Below, in pieces: positions 1 through 8,984 of a DNA stretch of 55,593 bases. The notes beneath the pieces are model-generated. The model ran no database searches and was not told where the DNA came from. It was given only the letters and a program-made list of their open reading frames with translations. A program made the position numbers and the translations under genes. Each line of letters starts with the position of its first letter. Position 1 is the stretch's first letter. Where the stretch lies: positions 4,800 through 60,392 of the forward strand of contig NZ_QAJI01000009.1 in assembly GCF_003852495.1 (NCBI RefSeq), read 5' to 3'. The stretch comes from Taibaiella sp. KBW10. Its GTDB lineage: Bacteria > Bacteroidota > Bacteroidia > Chitinophagales > Chitinophagaceae.

Positions 1-65
1 GCGGCCATCTTTATGTATGGGAAATTGCTTGTTTATAATTTTGTATTTATATCCTTACGTTGAAC

Positions 66-1820
66 TTAATCTGCAGCACCTACCTGTTGTCTCCACATGG
101 CATAATACAGCCCTTTTAACGCCAGCAGGTCATTATGGTTGCCCTGCTCAATGATCTTGCCTTTTTCCAGTACAAAAATACGGTCAGCATGCATTACCGT
201 AGATAAACGGTGCGCGATGAGGATAGTAATCTGATTGCGTTCCTGGCTGATCTCCTCCATGGTTTCGGAAATCTCTTTTTCAGTAATCGAATCCAAAGCA
301 CTGGTGGCCTCATCAAAGATCAGCAATCTTGGCTGACGCAATAAGGCACGTGCAATTGATAAACGTTGTCTTTCCCCACCCGAAAGTTTTAATCCGCCTT
401 CGCCGATCACCGTATCTAAGCCATTATCACTTCTGGCCAGGATACTTTTACCCGAAGCCTGGTGAATAGCAGCCATAACGGCTTCATCATCTGCATCCGG
501 TTTTACGAACTTCAGGTTCTCGCGGATGGTGCCCGAAAAGAGCTGGGTATCTTGCGTTACAATCCCCAATTGTTTGCGGATACTGGTCAGTGATACTTTA
601 CTTTCATCCACATCATTGTAGAGAATATCGCCGGCACTGGGTTTATAAAGGCCCAATAACAGTTTTACTAAAGTTGTTTTACCACTACCGGATGGCCCTA
701 CAAAGGCAATTGTTTCGCCTTTAATGGAACTGAATGATACCTGATCTAAAGCGGGGCGGGTACTGCTTTTGTGCTTGAAGCTCACCTTGTCAAATGCAAG
801 GGTTCTGATGTCGTCAATCATTACAGCATCTGAAGGCTCCTGCTCTACTTCTTTATTCAGCAAGGTCTGTAAATTTTGCAAAGAGGCATCGGCTTCGCGG
901 TAGCTCAAAATAATATTACCCAATTCCTGTAAAGGCCCAAAGATGAAGAAGGAATAAAACTGCATCATCATCAGGTCACCAATCTCTAATTTATCATAAA
1001 ACAGGTAATAGAACAGGGTAAACATGATACACTGTTGCAGAAAGTTCACAAAAGTACCCTGTATAAAACTGATCGAACGAATGCTCTTTACCTTCTTTAA
1101 CTCCAGGTTGAGAATCTTGTTTGTATTATTATTCAAACGGTTGATCTCCTGATCGGTTAAGCCAAGGCTTTTCACCAATTCGATATTGCGTAAGGATTCT
1201 GTAGTACTACCTGCTAAGGAGGTTGTTTCCTTAACGATGTTTTTCTGAATCACTTTGATGCGCTTACTCAAGAAACTGGTGAGTAAAGACAACACAATTG
1301 CCCCTACCAGATAGATAAGTGGCAGGGTGGGGCTCAGGCGGTAAGCAATCACCGTCACGAAAATAATCCCCACAAGCGTCGCAAATAAGATGTTGATAAA
1401 GTTCGTGATGAACTTCTCACAATCGGCCCGCGCTTTAATAAGTACTGATAACGTTTCCCCGCTTCTTTGGTCTTCAAACTCCTGGAAAGGCAGTTGCAGG
1501 GAGTGCTTCAGTCCATCGGTATAAAGGCTGGCCCCGAACTTCTGGATAATCACATTCACCACATAATCCTGGAAAGCTTTAGCGATACGGGAGATCATGG
1601 CCGAGCCGATAATTAATCCCAAACCCAGCATGATGCCATTGAAGAAACCTTTGGCATTATCCGGACGGAAATTAGCAACTTTGGCTGCATAAGGGTTGAT
1701 CAGGTAGTTGCCCAGGAAATAAGGGCTCAATAAAGAAAATACCTGATTGATGGCCGCGAGAATCAATGCGAAAAAAATCAGCATTTTATAGCGGCTTAAA
1801 TAATTGTATAATAGTTTCAT
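66..1820 (-). CDS. ABC exporter, fused permease and ATPase (MsbA-like)
   Basis: A half-transporter of 584 residues: six-helix ABC transmembrane domain in roughly residues 1-320, then a nucleotide-binding domain. Visible motifs are Walker A (GPSGSGKTTLVK), the signature LSGGERQRLSIARA and Walker B followed by the D-loop (LLIFDEATSALDS), with the switch His in IAHRLST. Members of this family homodimerise in the inner membrane and export lipids, peptides or drugs; the substrate cannot be read from the sequence. It begins 22 nt after the thiamine pyrophosphokinase stop codon on the same strand, so the two are probably co-transcribed, though no functional link is evident. The length is normal and no motif is missing. 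Confidence 0.93.
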   Translation of the reverse strand: MKLLYNYLSRYKMLIFFALILAAINQVFSLLSPYFLGNYLINPYAAKVANFRPDNAKGFFNGIMLGLGLIIGSAMISRIAKAFQDYVVNVIIQKFGASLYTDGLKHSLQLPFQEFEDQRSGETLSVLIKARADCEKFITNFINILFATLVGIIFVTVIAYRLSPTLPLIYLVGAIVLSLLTSFLSKRIKVIQKNIVKETTSLAGSTTESLRNIELVKSLGLTDQEINRLNNNTNKILNLELKKVKSIRSISFIQGTFVNFLQQCIMFTLFYYLFYDKLEIGDLMMMQFYSFFIFGPLQELGNIILSYREADASLQNLQTLLNKEVEQEPSDAVMIDDIRTLAFDKVSFKHKSSTRPALDQVSFSSIKGETIAFVGPSGSGKTTLVKLLLGLYKPSAGDILYNDVDESKVSLTSIRKQLGIVTQDTQLFSGTIRENLKFVKPDADDEAVMAAIHQASGKSILARSDNGLDTVIGEGGLKLSGGERQRLSIARALLRQPRLLIFDEATSALDSITEKEISETMEEISQERNQITILIAHRLSTVMHADRIFVLEKGKIIEQGNHNDLLALKGLYYAMWRQQVGAAD

Positions 1821-1842
1821 GCGTTTGTGTTGCGTTTAATAT

Positions 1843-2505
1843 TTAATCATGGCATTCCATCATCAGTAAATCCCCATCTGTATAGGTTATTTTTACAAAG
1901 CCATCTTCTTTTACCCGGTTGGAGCTGCCTGTCCGGTAGCCCACCGTAAGTGTTTCATTATCTAAAGGATACAGCAGGTTTTGCGTGCTGATGCCATGGA
2001 CGGTACCTATCGGAATCAGCGAAATGATGGTTTGTGCGGCATACCACTTCTCAAAAGTATAAGGAATGGTGTAAATCTTTGAATAATCGTCAAAGAGTAC
2101 AATCTTCAGACGATCCCGAAAGCGAACAATATTACTGATATTGGTAAACGCATGGTCGGCACGTTTCCCGGTAGCCCAAACGACATTGACCGCCGTAAAA
2201 TTGCGGGATAACAAGTAATGAAACGCTTTTTCTAAATCGGTCGATTCCTGATCGGCCTGATGAATGATCTCGATGGGATACTGTTTTTCCCGGTAGTAAT
2301 GGGCATCAAAATCCCGGTCAAAGTCGCCGATGAGTACATCTACTTTTATACCCAGCTCCATAACCCGCTCCATGGCACTATCCAGTACTACAACCAAAGG
2401 TGACCATTCGAGGAGTTCATTCAGTAAATCCATACTGCATGCTTCCCCATTAGCAATAATGAGCGCAGGTTCCTGATTTTCACGAATAATATGATGAGAA
2501 GACAT
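1843..2505 (-). CDS. Thiamine pyrophosphokinase
   Basis: 220 residues, normal length for thiamine diphosphokinase, which transfers pyrophosphate from ATP to thiamine to make the cofactor ThDP in the cytosol. The N-terminal catalytic domain shows the family pattern VVLDSAMERVMELGIKVDVLIGDFDRDFD; the GDFD aspartates bind Mg-ATP. It continues with the acid-rich QESTDLEKAFHYL segment (usual DSTDxxKA). The C-terminal thiamine-binding beta-sandwich shows TVHGIST and GSSNRV. It is the first gene of a probable two-gene unit with the downstream ABC exporter and is divergent from metG. A TAnnTTTG-type element lies close upstream. Confidence 0.88.
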   Translation of the reverse strand: MSSHHIIRENQEPALIIANGEACSMDLLNELLEWSPLVVVLDSAMERVMELGIKVDVLIGDFDRDFDAHYYREKQYPIEIIHQADQESTDLEKAFHYLLSRNFTAVNVVWATGKRADHAFTNISNIVRFRDRLKIVLFDDYSKIYTIPYTFEKWYAAQTIISLIPIGTVHGISTQNLLYPLDNETLTVGYRTGSSNRVKEDGFVKITYTDGDLLMMECHD

Positions 2506-2522
2506 GGGTATAATTAAGGTTG

Positions 2523-2530
2523 CAAAAGTA
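2523..2530 (-). promoter_or_regulatory. Putative -7 promoter element for the thiamine pyrophosphokinase gene
   Basis: The minus strand reads TACTTTTG, an exact match to the Bacteroidota -7 consensus TAnnTTTG, about 18 nt before the start codon. No clear TTG at -33 is visible, so this rests on one box. Confidence 0.4.
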
Positions 2531-2668
2531 GCCTTTTTGTGACTAATGATAGGTTAAATTGATATGATTGTTGTATAAACAGTATTTATAGTAGGGACGC
2601 TGCTGGAAATATACCGAAAAGCATGGCTAAGTGTGCGATTTCCGTTTCTATTATCAGCTATAAAATTC

Positions 2669-2676
2669 TACCTTTG
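2669..2676 (+). promoter_or_regulatory. Putative -7 promoter element for metG
   Basis: TACCTTTG matches TAnnTTTG exactly and is followed by CACCC and then the metG ATG only 5 nt later. If this box is used, the transcript starts at or next to the ATG, so the message would be nearly leaderless. A convincing -33 TTG is not seen. Confidence 0.45.
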
Positions 2677-2681
2677 CACCC

Positions 2682-4775
2682 ATGAGTCAGCAATACAACA
2701 GAATCCTGGTTACAGCCGCCTTACCTTATGCCAACGGACCCGTTCATATCGGGCATTTGGCCGGTTGTTACCTGCCTTCCGATATATACGTGCGTTTCCA
2801 GCGTGCGAAAAAAAATGACGTTAAATTTATCTGTGGTACCGATGAGCATGGCGTGCCGATTGCCATCCGTGCGATGAAAGAAGGTGTAAGCCCACAGGAA
2901 GTAGTAGATAAATATCATAAAATAATCGGCGATAGTTTTGCGGGAATGGGCATTTCTTTTGACATATTCTCGAGAACCACAACCGATATACATCGCCAGA
3001 CTTCTCAGGCCTTTTTTAGAAAACTATATGATGAGGGCTTGTTTGAAGAAAGAGAAAGCGAGCAATATTTTGATGAAGAGAAGCAAACCTTTTTGGCAGA
3101 CCGGTATATTGTAGGTACCTGCCCGATCTGTAGCAATGAAAATGCCTATGGTGATCAGTGTGAGAAATGCGGTAGTACTTTGTCGCCCGAGCAACTGATC
3201 AATCCGAGAAGTGCTTTGAGTAACGCAACTCCTGTAAAGAAGGCAACCAAGCATTGGTATTTTCCGCTGAATCAATATGAGGAATTCCTGACCCAATGGA
3301 TTGTAGAAGGCAAAAAAGACGAATGGAAATCGAACGTATATGGTCAGTGTAAAAGCTGGCTGGATAGTGGTTTGCAGCCGCGTGCGATGACGCGCGACAG
3401 TAATTGGGGTGTGCCGGTACCCGTAGAGGGTGCCGATGGTAAGGTCTTATATGTATGGTTTGATGCTCCGATCGGCTATATCTCTGCCACCAAAGAATTG
3501 CTGCCCCAGAGTTGGGATGACTATTGGAAAAAAGAAGATACCAAACTGGTTCATTTTATCGGAAAAGATAATATCGTGTTTCACTGTATTATCTTCCCGG
3601 CGATGCTGAAAGCACATGGTGGGTATATTTTGCCCGAAAATGTACCGGCCAATGAATTTTTAAATATTGAAGGCGATAAAGTATCCACCTCCCGTAACTG
3701 GGCGGTTTGGATTGATGAATACCTGAAGGATTTTCCGGATATGCAGGATACTTTACGCTACGTCTTGTGTGCCAATGCGCCCGAAACAAAGGATAATGAC
3801 TTTACCTGGAAAGATTTTCAGACCCGCCACAACAGCGAATTGGTCGATATCTTTGGTAACTTCATCAACCGTGCCATGGTGCTGATGCACAAACTGTGCG
3901 ATGGTAAAGTACCGGCGTATCACGAAGCGGAAAAAACGGACCTTGATCTGGCAATTATCCACGATATCCAGGCCGCAAAACAAAAAATAGAACATTCTAT
4001 AGAGCATTATAAATTTAGAGATGCTTTGTATGAAGTGATTGATATTGCCCGTAAGGGAAATAAATATTTACAGGAGGTAGCACCCTGGACATTGTCGAAG
4101 ACTCCGGAACTGAAAATGGCCAACCAGGCTAAAATAGACAACTGCCTGCACATTGCGTTACAGTTGACGGCAAACTTGGCCATTTTTGCGAATCCTTTTA
4201 TACCCTTTACCGCCAAAAAAATCTGTTCTATGCTGACCGTAGTAGATAAAATACTGGATTGGGAAAATGCGGGTAAAATGGATTTATTGCGTAAGGGCTA
4301 TCCTTTACGTGCACCGGAATTATTGTTCCGGAAAATAGAAGATACCGAGATCGAAGCGCAAAAAGAAAAATTACAGGCCAATGCGAAACAATCGGTGATT
4401 TTAGCGCCGGAAGCGGCGCCTGCAGCACCTGCTGCGCCGGAATTAAAACCCGTTATTGAGTTTGGTGATTTTGATAAAGTGGAACTGCGCGTGGGTACGA
4501 TCCTGAGCGCAGAAAAAGTAAAAAAAGCAGATAAATTATTACAATTGGAAGTCGATCTTGGTTTCGAGACAAGAACCATTGTTTCGGGTATTGCTTTGCA
4601 TTACCAACCTGAGGAGGTGATCGGACAACAAGTTGTGGTTGTGGTGAACCTTGCCCCTCGTAAAATGCGGGGTATTGAAAGTGCAGGTATGATCCTGATG
4701 GGAGAAGATGCGGAAGGGAAATTGGTGTTCATCTCACCAAAATCAATGGTGAATAGCGGAGGAACCGTAAAATAG
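2682..4775 (+). CDS. metG: Methionyl-tRNA synthetase
   Basis: 697 residues. Class I synthetase that charges tRNA-Met in the cytosol. The N-terminus has the HIGH signature ([14 protein letters not shown], about residues 15-28). A zinc knuckle of four cysteines follows (CPICSN...CEKCG, about residues 147-168), and the KMSKS loop appears as KVSTS ([10 protein letters not shown], about residue 337). After the anticodon-binding helical domain, an Ala/Pro-rich linker leads to a C-terminal OB-fold tRNA-binding domain of EMAP-II/Trbp111 type ([20 protein letters not shown]...). This two-part architecture is usual for Bacteroidota MetG. It leads an operon with the SAM-hydroxide adenosyltransferase (20 nt gap) and a small monooxygenase-like gene. 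Confidence 0.97.
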   Translation: MSQQYNRILVTAALPYANGPVHIGHLAGCYLPSDIYVRFQRAKKNDVKFICGTDEHGVPIAIRAMKEGVSPQEVVDKYHKIIGDSFAGMGISFDIFSRTTTDIHRQTSQAFFRKLYDEGLFEERESEQYFDEEKQTFLADRYIVGTCPICSNENAYGDQCEKCGSTLSPEQLINPRSALSNATPVKKATKHWYFPLNQYEEFLTQWIVEGKKDEWKSNVYGQCKSWLDSGLQPRAMTRDSNWGVPVPVEGADGKVLYVWFDAPIGYISATKELLPQSWDDYWKKEDTKLVHFIGKDNIVFHCIIFPAMLKAHGGYILPENVPANEFLNIEGDKVSTSRNWAVWIDEYLKDFPDMQDTLRYVLCANAPETKDNDFTWKDFQTRHNSELVDIFGNFINRAMVLMHKLCDGKVPAYHEAEKTDLDLAIIHDIQAAKQKIEHSIEHYKFRDALYEVIDIARKGNKYLQEVAPWTLSKTPELKMANQAKIDNCLHIALQLTANLAIFANPFIPFTAKKICSMLTVVDKILDWENAGKMDLLRKGYPLRAPELLFRKIEDTEIEAQKEKLQANAKQSVILAPEAAPAAPAAPELKPVIEFGDFDKVELRVGTILSAEKVKKADKLLQLEVDLGFETRTIVSGIALHYQPEEVIGQQVVVVVNLAPRKMRGIESAGMILMGEDAEGKLVFISPKSMVNSGGTVK

Positions 4776-4795
4776 ACATCGTAGAAGACAGGAAC

Positions 4796-5590
4796 ATGAT
4801 TGCAACATTCATATCGGATTTTGGGAATAAAGATAATGCCGTGGCTATAGCCAAGGGTTTGATATTAAAGTCAAACCCTGAGCTGCGCCTGATAGATATT
4901 TCCCATGAGATTGCGCCTTATGATCTGCTGCAATGCAGTTATCTGTTGAACAGTGCTTTTCGCAATTTCCCGGAAGAGACCGTGCATATCTCTATGTTTG
5001 ATATCATGCACCGGCATCCTGCTCAAATCTTGTTTGCCCGTATAGAAGGGCAGATCATTATCAGCGCAGATAATGGCATGTTTACCTTTACCTTCCCGGG
5101 TGCAGATATTGCAATTTGGAAATATGAAGCCCCAGCTTCTGCCAATTATATTGAATGGTTACGTAAAGTAGCAAATCTGATTCAAGAGATGCATGCGGCA
5201 CAATTTGACTTTGAACAGCTGAAAGCAGTGGTATTTGAACCGGAGGTGCAAACCACGCCTTTAAGGGCTATGGTGAAGGATATGCAGATTGATTGCCATG
5301 TGATCCATATCGATCGTTTTGGTAATGTGGTCCTGAATATTACGCAGGAAGAATTTGAGGCCTATCGAAGGAACCGGCAATTCAGCATCCGCATCCCGCG
5401 CAATGTTCCCGTCACACAACTGAGCCAGAATTATAATGATGTGATCCAGGGAGAGCGTCTGTGTTTATTTAACAGTGCCGGTTATCTCGAAATCGCCATC
5501 AGAGAAGGCTCCGCGGCGCAACTTTTAGGTTTGGAACTGTTTAAAAAAGACCAGCTTATTTATAATATTATTCCTATAGAATTTTCATGA
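4796..5590 (+). CDS. SAM hydroxide adenosyltransferase (DUF62 family)
   Basis: 264 residues. The N-terminal SDFGNKDNAVAIAKG segment corresponds to the TDFGxxD signature of the DUF62/fluorinase-related family. Characterised non-halogenating members hydrolyse S-adenosylmethionine to adenosine and methionine. The C-terminal domain contains HIDRFGNVVLNIT, matching the family's HIDxFGNxxTN substrate-binding segment, and NSAGYLEIAIREGSAA near the end. It is a single cytosolic protein of normal length. It lies 20 nt after metG and overlaps the next gene by ATGA, so the three genes are translationally linked. Methionine and SAM metabolism is a plausible common theme, but that is inference. Confidence 0.85.
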   Translation: MIATFISDFGNKDNAVAIAKGLILKSNPELRLIDISHEIAPYDLLQCSYLLNSAFRNFPEETVHISMFDIMHRHPAQILFARIEGQIIISADNGMFTFTFPGADIAIWKYEAPASANYIEWLRKVANLIQEMHAAQFDFEQLKAVVFEPEVQTTPLRAMVKDMQIDCHVIHIDRFGNVVLNITQEEFEAYRRNRQFSIRIPRNVPVTQLSQNYNDVIQGERLCLFNSAGYLEIAIREGSAAQLLGLELFKKDQLIYNIIPIEFS

Positions 5591-5883
5591 TTATCCGTAT
5601 TGTAAAAATGACCTTCCTTCCCGAAGGTATTCCTGATTTTCTGTCCTTATTTGAAGCGCGTAAAAGCCAGATAAGGTCACAGGAGGGCTGTACACACCTC
5701 GAATTATTAAAAGACCTTGCACAGGACAATATTTATTTTACCTACAGTTATTGGGAAGATCCCAAGTACCTGGAGCAATACCGCAACAGCGCTTTTTTTG
5801 CTGATACCTGGGCGAAGACAAAGGCTTTATTTCAGGATAAGGCGCAGGCCTGGTCGGTGGTGCGGGAAGTGGTGCTGGCCTAA
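5587..5883 (+). CDS. Small antibiotic-biosynthesis-monooxygenase (ABM) fold protein
   Basis: 98 residues forming a single dimeric alpha/beta-barrel ABM domain: an N-terminal beta strand (IIRIVKMTF), helix (PDFLSLFEARKSQIRSQEG), the C-T-H-L-E-L strand typical of the family, a YSYWEDPKYLEQYRNS segment and the terminal helix. Family members include quinol monooxygenases, haem-degrading enzymes and many proteins of unknown function, so no substrate is assigned. Its ATG overlaps the upstream stop codon (ATGA), making it the last gene of the metG operon. A strong terminator follows 27 nt after the stop. Confidence 0.78.
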   Translation: MIIRIVKMTFLPEGIPDFLSLFEARKSQIRSQEGCTHLELLKDLAQDNIYFTYSYWEDPKYLEQYRNSAFFADTWAKTKALFQDKAQAWSVVREVVLA

Positions 5884-5910
5884 CTTTTCTGCAGAAAATA
5901 TTTATACGTA

Positions 5911-5942
5911 AAAAGGATATGACAGGTCATATCCTTTTTTTA
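5911..5942 (+). terminator. Rho-independent terminator of the metG operon
   Basis: A 13-bp perfect stem (AAAAGGATATGAC paired with GTCATATCCTTTT) with a 2-nt apparent loop is followed by a T-run. It sits between the plus-strand metG operon and a minus-strand gene, and the A-run on the other side may allow it to work in both directions. Confidence 0.85.
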
Positions 5943-5990
5943 TGATGTTAAAGATGGGATCTATTTTATTCCGTTTAATGTAGCATTTAT

Positions 5991-6566
5991 CTATTTTGAA
6001 TTTAATTTCATCCTTAAGGTATCCATTAAAGTCATCAGTCCATTATATGTTCCGGTAAAATAGGCACCATTTTTAAATTGTGGCAGGAAATATTTGTCCG
6101 TTATTGCTTTTGTTTCCTCGTCAGATAATATTGCTGCTATTCCATAACCATTGCAGATCCGCATCATTCTGTATCCTTTAGAAATACAGATCAGTATTCC
6201 ATTGTCTTTGCCTTTTAGACCAATCCCCCATGTATTTGCGATATGTAATGCTAAAGCGTTAAATTGTTCTTGTGACGTATATAGGGTATCCAGTGTCACT
6301 ATGCAAATTTGGGTTGTCGTTTCTGTTCTAAAGGCCGCAATAATACTGTCTAATTTTTCTTGTTCCTTAGGGCTGAATAAATCTTCGTAATCATTCGTAT
6401 AATTTGTCGGCGCGGGCAAACTATCCCAAAATTTTTGTCGATACGTATGCAGGTCGGCGTCCGAGGAGGTTTCGATACGTAATGGCGACGGCTTCGTCTG
6501 GCTACGACAAGAAGTGACGTAACAAATGAACAAAAGGAGTAATGATATGAATTTAGAGTGGCTCAT
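5991..6566 (-). CDS. TPM-domain (YgcG-like) lipoprotein
   Basis: 191 residues. The N-terminus MSHSKFISLLLLFICYVTSC is a lipoprotein-type signal with the Cys at the end of the hydrophobic stretch. The rest is one TPM domain: NDYEDLFSPKEQEKLDSII, TTTQICIVTLDT, then IANTWGIGLKGKDNGILICISKGYRMMRICNGYGIAAILSD, which holds the family's WGIGxKxxDNGxL and GYG elements. Unlike the classical YgcG form it has no C-terminal transmembrane helix or Gly-rich tail. TPM domains act in the envelope, and some plant homologues are phosphatases linked to photosystem repair; the bacterial role is unclear. Confidence 0.8.
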   Translation of the reverse strand: MSHSKFISLLLLFICYVTSCRSQTKPSPLRIETSSDADLHTYRQKFWDSLPAPTNYTNDYEDLFSPKEQEKLDSIIAAFRTETTTQICIVTLDTLYTSQEQFNALALHIANTWGIGLKGKDNGILICISKGYRMMRICNGYGIAAILSDEETKAITDKYFLPQFKNGAYFTGTYNGLMTLMDTLRMKLNSK

Positions 6567-6632
6567 GCAAGGTAGTATTTAGGCTTATTTATACTTTGAA
6601 TCCGGGCAAACTGTGTTTATACTATCTAATGC

Positions 6633-6974
6633 TTACAAATCAAAATACTGCAAAATATAGGCCTTTAAAAGGGTCTCTTGTCCGTCCAGCGTATTTTCCG
6701 GTACCGGTATCAATTCTTTAAAATGCGGCCATCCTTCTTCGTCTATGCCTGTTGGCAAGTAGTAGCCGCCTTTGCTTAGCAAAGTGCAAACAGCCACATG
6801 CATCAGGTCTTGTTTTTGTTCTTTGGAAAAGCCGGCTTCCGGTGTCTGGCCGGTATATTCATTGATGCCAATCAGGTAAAGAAGTGCCTGCATGTCGGGC
6901 AACTTTCCAAAACGTTCTGTCATCATGGTTTCCAGCGCGGACCAGCGTTGGCTAAGGTTGTGTATATCGGTCAT
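6633..6974 (-). CDS. Conserved hypothetical small cytosolic protein
   Basis: 113 residues, no signal peptide or membrane segment, not assigned to a named family. The sequence looks like a compact helical protein: an N-terminal helix (HNLSQRWSALETMMTERFGKLPDMQALLYLIGINEYT), a second helix (SKEQKQDLMHVAVCTLLSKGGYYL) and an acidic C-terminus. The pattern of charged helices and the conserved-looking GINEYTG and GYYLP..DEEGWPHF segments suggest a real gene rather than a chance frame. It lies between the TPM-domain gene and the signalling operon, all on the minus strand, with 66 nt to the former and 87 nt to the latter. Confidence 0.7.
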   Translation of the reverse strand: MTDIHNLSQRWSALETMMTERFGKLPDMQALLYLIGINEYTGQTPEAGFSKEQKQDLMHVAVCTLLSKGGYYLPTGIDEEGWPHFKELIPVPENTLDGQETLLKAYILQYFDL

Positions 6975-7061
6975 GTATGATGAATCTTTTGCGGACGAAG
7001 ATACATCAGATTTAAGGGATTTGTCTTTTTATAGGACATTGTTCCGGGATCTTATAATTGG

Positions 7062-7814
7062 TTACAGCTCTTTAAGGACTACCTCAATACGGGTTCCTTT
7101 GCCCGTGCGGGAATGAATGGTTAGTAGTCCGTTGATATTTTTAGCGCGGTCGTGCATACTGGTAATTCCTAAACCCGGTTTAAAGTCTGCTTGTTCTACA
7201 TCAAAGCCAATACCATTATCGCTGAGCGACATTGCAAAGTCATGGGTGCCATAGCGTAAGAAGATGCTGATCTCATTGGCCCGGGCATATTTAATACTGT
7301 TTTGGATCGCCTCTTGGGCAATACGAAAGAGCATGATCTCGACATCATCCTCGAGTATATCTGTAATGCCTTCTACATGAAGGGTGCAAGCAATCTTTTT
7401 AGAATTATTGACCCATTCTATCTCTTCTTTCAGGGCATTCACCAAACCATTTTTGCCGATATATTTTGAATTCAGTCCATGACCCAGGTGATGGGTATCC
7501 ATAATAACGGTATCAATAATATCTCCAATTTTACCCAGCATTTTCATATCCACCGCTTCATCCTCATCTTCCATCGTATTGATGTTAATCCGGGCAAGGT
7601 GTAACAGGTTACTGATATTATCATACAGTTCTATAGAAATCAGTTGCATGGTGCGCTCCCTTTCATTAATGATGGCCCTTAAGGCTTCCTTGCTTTTTCT
7701 GTTTTGCCGGTTTTTAAACGTGATTAAAAATACGACCATAAAGAAAATAAAAAGGACCGTCGATAAGGTAGCCGCGATAACAAAGGGGATGGTGTCCAGG
7801 TTAAGTGTAAACAT
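7062..7814 (-). CDS. Short histidine kinase of the NarL-partner type lacking the phosphoacceptor His
   Basis: 250 residues: one N-terminal transmembrane helix (about residues 10-33), a HisKA_3-like dimerisation helix pair and a HATPase_c domain with N-box (RIAQEAIQNSIKYA), G1 box (LSDNGIGFD) and G2 (GLGITSMHDRA). The family H-box normally reads ELHD; here the aligned segment is MQLISIELYDNISNLLH, with Tyr64 (codon TAT) in place of the His (CAT). The ATP-binding part looks intact. There is no sensor domain. It is the last gene of a four-gene unit and overlaps the seven-helix membrane protein gene by 14 nt, so that protein may supply sensing. It may be a pseudokinase, or the partner of another kinase. 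Confidence 0.85.
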   Translation of the reverse strand: MFTLNLDTIPFVIAATLSTVLFIFFMVVFLITFKNRQNRKSKEALRAIINERERTMQLISIELYDNISNLLHLARININTMEDEDEAVDMKMLGKIGDIIDTVIMDTHHLGHGLNSKYIGKNGLVNALKEEIEWVNNSKKIACTLHVEGITDILEDDVEIMLFRIAQEAIQNSIKYARANEISIFLRYGTHDFAMSLSDNGIGFDVEQADFKPGLGITSMHDRAKNINGLLTIHSRTGKGTRIEVVLKEL

Positions 7815-8466
7815 CTATTCTTCTCATTTTAGGATAAAGTAAGAGCAAGATTCCATAACTTAAGTAAGTAGTAGTACTTACCAATAAAATGATCGTGCTG
7901 AAAACTTGTGATCTGTCCTTATCTGTACTGCCCAACAGGGGATATATGCCCCAGCTCCAAATGGCGGAAAACTGGTAGAAAATGATGGTAAAGGCTAGCC
8001 AGAAATGGGTCCTATGCTGCAGTTTCAGGTCATCATCATCTACAATGATGATTCTTAAAATAGCATAGAGTGCCGTTGCCAAAATGACGAGACATTCGAT
8101 CAATAAAAAATTTGAGTTATGCGTATGTAAAAAAGGCTGCAGGTAGATATTGTTTAAAATACCTAATAAAATACCTCCTGCAGCAATATATAATCCCGAA
8201 TTGTTCTTTTGCAACACATCTACAGAACGTTTGAAGTACAGGCAGAATAAAACATACTCCAGGTAGAAATAAGTATTGTAGAACACATAATTATTTCCGT
8301 AATAGACAGAAAATAAATCTGAAGCAATTTCATTGAACAGCCCCAACCATATGATCCAACAGATGACTTTGGTCGCGGAGTCCAGCGATTTATAGCGGAA
8401 CACTGCGATTAAGGCAATGGTAATGACAATTACCCAGTACACATTGCTCAGTAAATTTCCGTCCAT
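7801..8466 (-). CDS. Seven-helix integral membrane protein, possible sensor subunit
   Basis: 221 residues that are almost entirely hydrophobic, with about seven predicted transmembrane segments (for example VYWVIVITIALIAVF, VICWIIWLGLFNEIASDLF, YFYLEYVLFCLYF, GLYIAAGGILLGIL, FLLIECLVILATALYAIL, FWLAFTIIFYQFSAIWSW, FSTIILLVSTTTYLSYGILLLL). No catalytic motif was recognised. Its 3' end overlaps the short histidine kinase by 14 nt and it follows the exported protein gene by 9 nt. Position and overlap suggest it acts with the kinase as a separately encoded membrane input module; this is inference. Similar proteins next to NarL-type pairs are common in Bacteroidota. Confidence 0.8.
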   Translation of the reverse strand: MDGNLLSNVYWVIVITIALIAVFRYKSLDSATKVICWIIWLGLFNEIASDLFSVYYGNNYVFYNTYFYLEYVLFCLYFKRSVDVLQKNNSGLYIAAGGILLGILNNIYLQPFLHTHNSNFLLIECLVILATALYAILRIIIVDDDDLKLQHRTHFWLAFTIIFYQFSAIWSWGIYPLLGSTDKDRSQVFSTIILLVSTTTYLSYGILLLLYPKMRRIDVYT

Positions 8467-8475
8467 CGACCCTTC

Positions 8476-8958
8476 TTATGGTAAGAGATTATCTTTAGCA
8501 CTCCCTTCCGTGGGACAGGAAACGGGACATGGCTTCGCACGATCAGGTACCCTGTCTCCCGGCGCGTAAATATAATTACCATCCTTATCGAATCCGGCAA
8601 TGACAACTGTTAAGGCGCCGCTTTTTAATCCGCAAGGTAATCCTTCTTTCCCGCTGTTGATATAATCCATGGTATGGGCAAACATAATTTTTACACCCTT
8701 TATATCCGGATTGTTCAGGTAGGTTCTTAATTTTTCCGCATCCATAATCAGGCTGTATAAGTTGGGAGTGTCTGCAGTGGTTGTGTTATTGGCACCTACA
8801 CTCACCAGATAGCTTTGTATCATACGGTTGGCCGTTTCTTTAGAAATCAGGCCATCGTCGGCTACCGGAGCGGCACTACTTTGGCTATACACAGGGTTAG
8901 CATCCAGAAAAAGGAGACAAGATAATGCCAGAAGCACTAGAAGTTTTAATCGTTTCAT
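8476..8958 (-). CDS. Exported protein of unknown function in a signalling operon
   Basis: 160 residues with a clear signal peptide (MKRLKLLVLLALSCLLFLDANPVYSQ, cleavage near residue 26). The mature part begins with a helix (ISKETANRMIQSYLVSVGA) and ends in a Cys/Pro-rich tail (PDRAKPCPVSCP), with another Cys in LPCGLKSG. No family was recognised. It lies between the response regulator (26 nt upstream) and the seven-helix protein (9 nt downstream), so it is probably a periplasmic or surface component of the same system. The segment GALTVVIAGFDKDGNYIY looks like a small beta-rich unit. Confidence 0.75.
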   Translation of the reverse strand: MKRLKLLVLLALSCLLFLDANPVYSQSSAAPVADDGLISKETANRMIQSYLVSVGANNTTTADTPNLYSLIMDAEKLRTYLNNPDIKGVKIMFAHTMDYINSGKEGLPCGLKSGALTVVIAGFDKDGNYIYAPGDRVPDRAKPCPVSCPTEGSAKDNLLP

Positions 8959-8984
8959 TATTATTATTTTAAGTAGTTAAAAAA

